Positions 61,941 through 64,000 of a stretch of DNA of 64,000 nt are shown one piece after another. Position numbers and translations under genes: made by a program. Source of the DNA: Berkiella sp964594635. GTDB lineage: Bacteria > Pseudomonadota > Gammaproteobacteria > Berkiellales > Berkiellaceae. Numbering within the stretch: the first letter of the stretch is position 1; every line of letters starts with the position of its first letter. The stretch lies in contig CAZQMV010000009.1 in the NCBI GenBank assembly GCA_964594635.1, forward strand, positions 1 to 64,000. The letters run 5' to 3'. Below the pieces are notes generated by a model. That model made no database searches. It had not been told where the DNA came from and worked only from the letters and a program-made list of their open reading frames with translations.

Positions 61941-63380
61941 TTATTTAGTTCCGCCAACCGTTAAATCATCAATACGCAAGGTAGGCTGGCCCACCCCAAC
62001 AGGAACACTTTGTCCCTCTTTACCACAGACACCAATGCCTTCATCTAAGGCTAAATCATTCCCAACCATCACGATTTTTTGCATCACATCAGGACCATTG
62101 CCAATCAAAGTGGCTCCCTTAACAGGTCGAGTGATTTTGCCATTTTCAATCAGATACGCTTCATTAGCAGAAAACACGAATTTACCAGAGGTAATGTCAA
62201 CAGAGCCACCACCAAAATTAACGGCATAGATCCCTTTTTCAACTGAAGCAATAATTTCCTCTGGCATATGTGGCCCCGGAAGCATAAAAGTATTCGTCAT
62301 TCTTGGCATGGGAATATGCGAGTAAGATTGGCGACGACCATTCCCAGTTGAAGCAACGCCCATCAACTTCGCATTTAGTTTATCTTGTAAATAGCCTTTT
62401 AGAATGCCATTTTCAATTAACACGGTGCGCTGTGTTGGCGTGCCTTCATCATCAACCGTTAAAGAGCCACGTCTCTCAGGTAATGTACCATCATCGACCA
62501 CTGTACAAAGCGGCGAAGCGACTCTTTCACCAATACGGCCACTGAATGTCGAGCTACCTTTGCGGTTAAAATCACCCTCTAACCCATGCCCAACAGCTTC
62601 ATGCAATAACACGCCTGGCCAACCTGGCCCTAACACAACAGTCATTGCGCCAGCAGGTGCCTCTACTGCATCTAAGTTAATCAATGCTTGGCGTACCGCT
62701 TCGCGAGCATAACCAAACGCTCGATCGTTTTGAGTGAAATAATCATAAGTGGTTCGACCACCACCACCGCTTGACGCGGTTTCTCTTCGATCTTTGCTTT
62801 GTGCAATCACCGTCACATTTAAACGTACTAAGGGACGCACATCTGCTTGAAAAGTACCATCACTACCTACGATTAATATGGTTTCAAATACCCCACTTAA
62901 ACTGACAATAACTTGGCTGACTCGTGCGTCACATTTTCTGGCATAGCTGTCAATTTCTCGCAATAATGCGATTTTATCTTTAGTTTCTAAACCTTCCAAT
63001 GGATTTTGACTTGTGTATAAAGGCGTTATAATTCGTTTATGATCCCAAGCTCGCACAGCTTGGGTTTTCCCCGTTGCAGCAATGCACTTTGCGGCATCGA
63101 CCGCTTGAATCAATGCCGGTAAAATAATGTCATCAGAATAGGCAAATCCCGTTTTCTCGCCACTAATTGCACGAACACCCACCCCATGATCGAGGCTGAA
63201 ATTTCCTTCTTTGACAATGCCATCTTCTAGCATAAAAGATTCTTGTCTGGTGCTTTGAAAATACAGATCGCCACTATCAATGCGATGACCTAACAATTGT
63301 CCCAGCACACGTTCTAAATCAATTTCAGATAAACCGCTGGGTGTAAGTAATTGGGCACGAGCAAGATCCATCGCCTTCAT
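61941..63380 (-). CDS. tldD: Metalloprotease TldD
   Basis: A 479-residue TldD with the zinc motif HEAVGH (260-265) followed by GLEGDFN and the GRRQSYSHIPMPRMTNTF segment. It is the catalytic partner of PmbA. It overlaps the nitrilase gene by 4 bp (ATGA), giving nit-tldD-pmbA. In this window its known involvement in peptide maturation is of interest because of the microcin-like peptides, but no link is shown. Confidence 0.96.
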   Translation of the reverse strand: MKAMDLARAQLLTPSGLSEIDLERVLGQLLGHRIDSGDLYFQSTRQESFMLEDGIVKEGNFSLDHGVGVRAISGEKTGFAYSDDIILPALIQAVDAAKCIAATGKTQAVRAWDHKRIITPLYTSQNPLEGLETKDKIALLREIDSYARKCDARVSQVIVSLSGVFETILIVGSDGTFQADVRPLVRLNVTVIAQSKDRRETASSGGGGRTTYDYFTQNDRAFGYAREAVRQALINLDAVEAPAGAMTVVLGPGWPGVLLHEAVGHGLEGDFNRKGSSTFSGRIGERVASPLCTVVDDGTLPERRGSLTVDDEGTPTQRTVLIENGILKGYLQDKLNAKLMGVASTGNGRRQSYSHIPMPRMTNTFMLPGPHMPEEIIASVEKGIYAVNFGGGSVDITSGKFVFSANEAYLIENGKITRPVKGATLIGNGPDVMQKIVMVGNDLALDEGIGVCGKEGQSVPVGVGQPTLRIDDLTVGGTK

Positions 63381-64000
63381 GATTTTACCTCTTTGCTTTC
63401 ATTCGCTAAATTTTCCATTAAAAAGGATCGACAGTGGGTCAATGAAGGGAATTGCGTTCTTATTTTTTTCATTTTTTCTAGATCCACTTCATGAACAATC
63501 AAGCCAGGCTGTTCTTGTAAACTTGCTAAAACGTCACCCCAAGGCCCCACTATCATTGAATGACCATAAGTACCATGACCACTCAAGCGTACTCCCACTT
63601 GATTGGGTGCAACAACATAACAGAGATTTTCAATGGCTCTGGCTCTTAATAAGATTTCCCAATGTACTCTACCTGTGTTAGCCGTAAATGCAGAGGGTAA
63701 AACAATAATTTGCACCCCTTTTAGCATCATCAACCGAAATAACTCTGGAAAACGTAAGTCATAGCAAATAGCTATACCCATTTTGCCAAACGGCGTATCA
63801 ATGACACTGATAGCATTTCCCGCATTAATCCGCTGTGACTCAAAAAATGACTCGCCATTTTCAAGCGTGACATCAAACATATGTATCTTGTTGTAACGAG
63901 AAACACATTCGCCTTGATTATTAAAAGTTAAACAACTAGAAGTTATTTTAGTATTTGCCTCATCACGCAACGGTAATGTACCCGCCACCACCCAAATGTT
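63377..64000 (-). CDS. Nitrilase-family amidohydrolase (partial, N-terminus outside)
   Basis: A 207-codon fragment of a carbon-nitrogen hydrolase that runs off the right edge, so the first of the three catalytic residues (Glu) is not in view. The catalytic lysine (RYNKIHMFDV) and cysteine (ICYDLRFPEL) are present. It resembles Nit1-type deaminated glutathione amidases, often next to tldD in gammaproteobacteria. Frame remains open to the edge. Confidence 0.88.
   Translation of the reverse strand, partial: NIWVVAGTLPLRDEANTKITSSCLTFNNQGECVSRYNKIHMFDVTLENGESFFESQRINAGNAISVIDTPFGKMGIAICYDLRFPELFRLMMLKGVQIIVLPSAFTANTGRVHWEILLRARAIENLCYVVAPNQVGVRLSGHGTYGHSMIVGPWGDVLASLQEQPGLIVHEVDLEKMKKIRTQFPSLTHCRSFLMENLANESKEVKS

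Overview
The window reads as chromosomal DNA of an AT-rich gammaproteobacterium, most like the Legionellales/Coxiella-type intracellular lineage. The signs are a bdhA-patD pair as known from Legionella, PHB metabolism genes, the gene orders petABC-sspAB and mla/kdsD/lpt/rpoN, and accessory genes that look like host-interaction proteins: two giant Ser/Thr kinases, a Sel1-repeat protein and a possible GT-B-like protein. Genus cannot be fixed from sequence alone. No rRNA, tRNA, CRISPR array or intact insertion sequence was seen.

Layout. 1-9.7 kb: end of an unidentified gene, an SbmA/BclA-type ABC transporter, a ketone-body/PHB group (acetoacetate decarboxylase, patatin lipase, 3-hydroxybutyrate dehydrogenase, PHA synthase), an HDOD protein and small unknowns. 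9.8-20 kb: a double-glycine leader peptide, then sspB-sspA-petC-petB-petA, and rpsI-rplM beyond a 5.4-kb block holding a fused SpmA/SpmB protein, two exported proteins, a HipBA-like pair whose HipA lacks both catalytic aspartates, and riboflavin synthase. That block is bordered by inverted-repeat elements. 20-25.5 kb: an iron-sulfur ferredoxin, a GlcF-like protein, an HU protein with a histone-H1-like tail, Fur-box-controlled feoAB, and a compact operon of two more double-glycine leader peptides, one only 48 residues long and His/Asp-rich.

25.6-41.4 kb is the conserved cell-envelope region. On the minus strand lie mlaFEDCB, a GT-C-like membrane protein, ibaG, murA, a hydrolase and zapE. On the plus strand lie kdsD, lptCAB, rpoN, hpf, ptsN, a short hprK, rapZ, an EIIA-Man protein and HPr. 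The kdsC and ptsI genes that often belong to such clusters are not present here.

41.4-59.1 kb is accessory: two adjacent paralogous kinase/coiled-coil genes on the minus strand. The upstream one is interrupted by two 100-N assembly gaps, each inside an 18-bp tandem repeat. After them come an EAL phosphodiesterase, a Sel1 protein coupled to a serine dehydratase, and a large unknown protein. 59.2-64 kb: a GNAT protein with a possibly frameshifted N-terminus, a 622-bp gap containing a small ORF, a hairpin and a repeat element, then pmbA, tldD and a nitrilase-family gene that runs off the window.

The strongest candidate for something undescribed is the set of three peptides with a shared microcin-type leader (starting MRE/MRD-L, with a Glu and a terminal Gly-Gly). 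They lie at two loci, and two of them form a bicistronic operon beside the Fur-regulated iron transporter. Several small dispersed palindromic repeat families also recur between genes.
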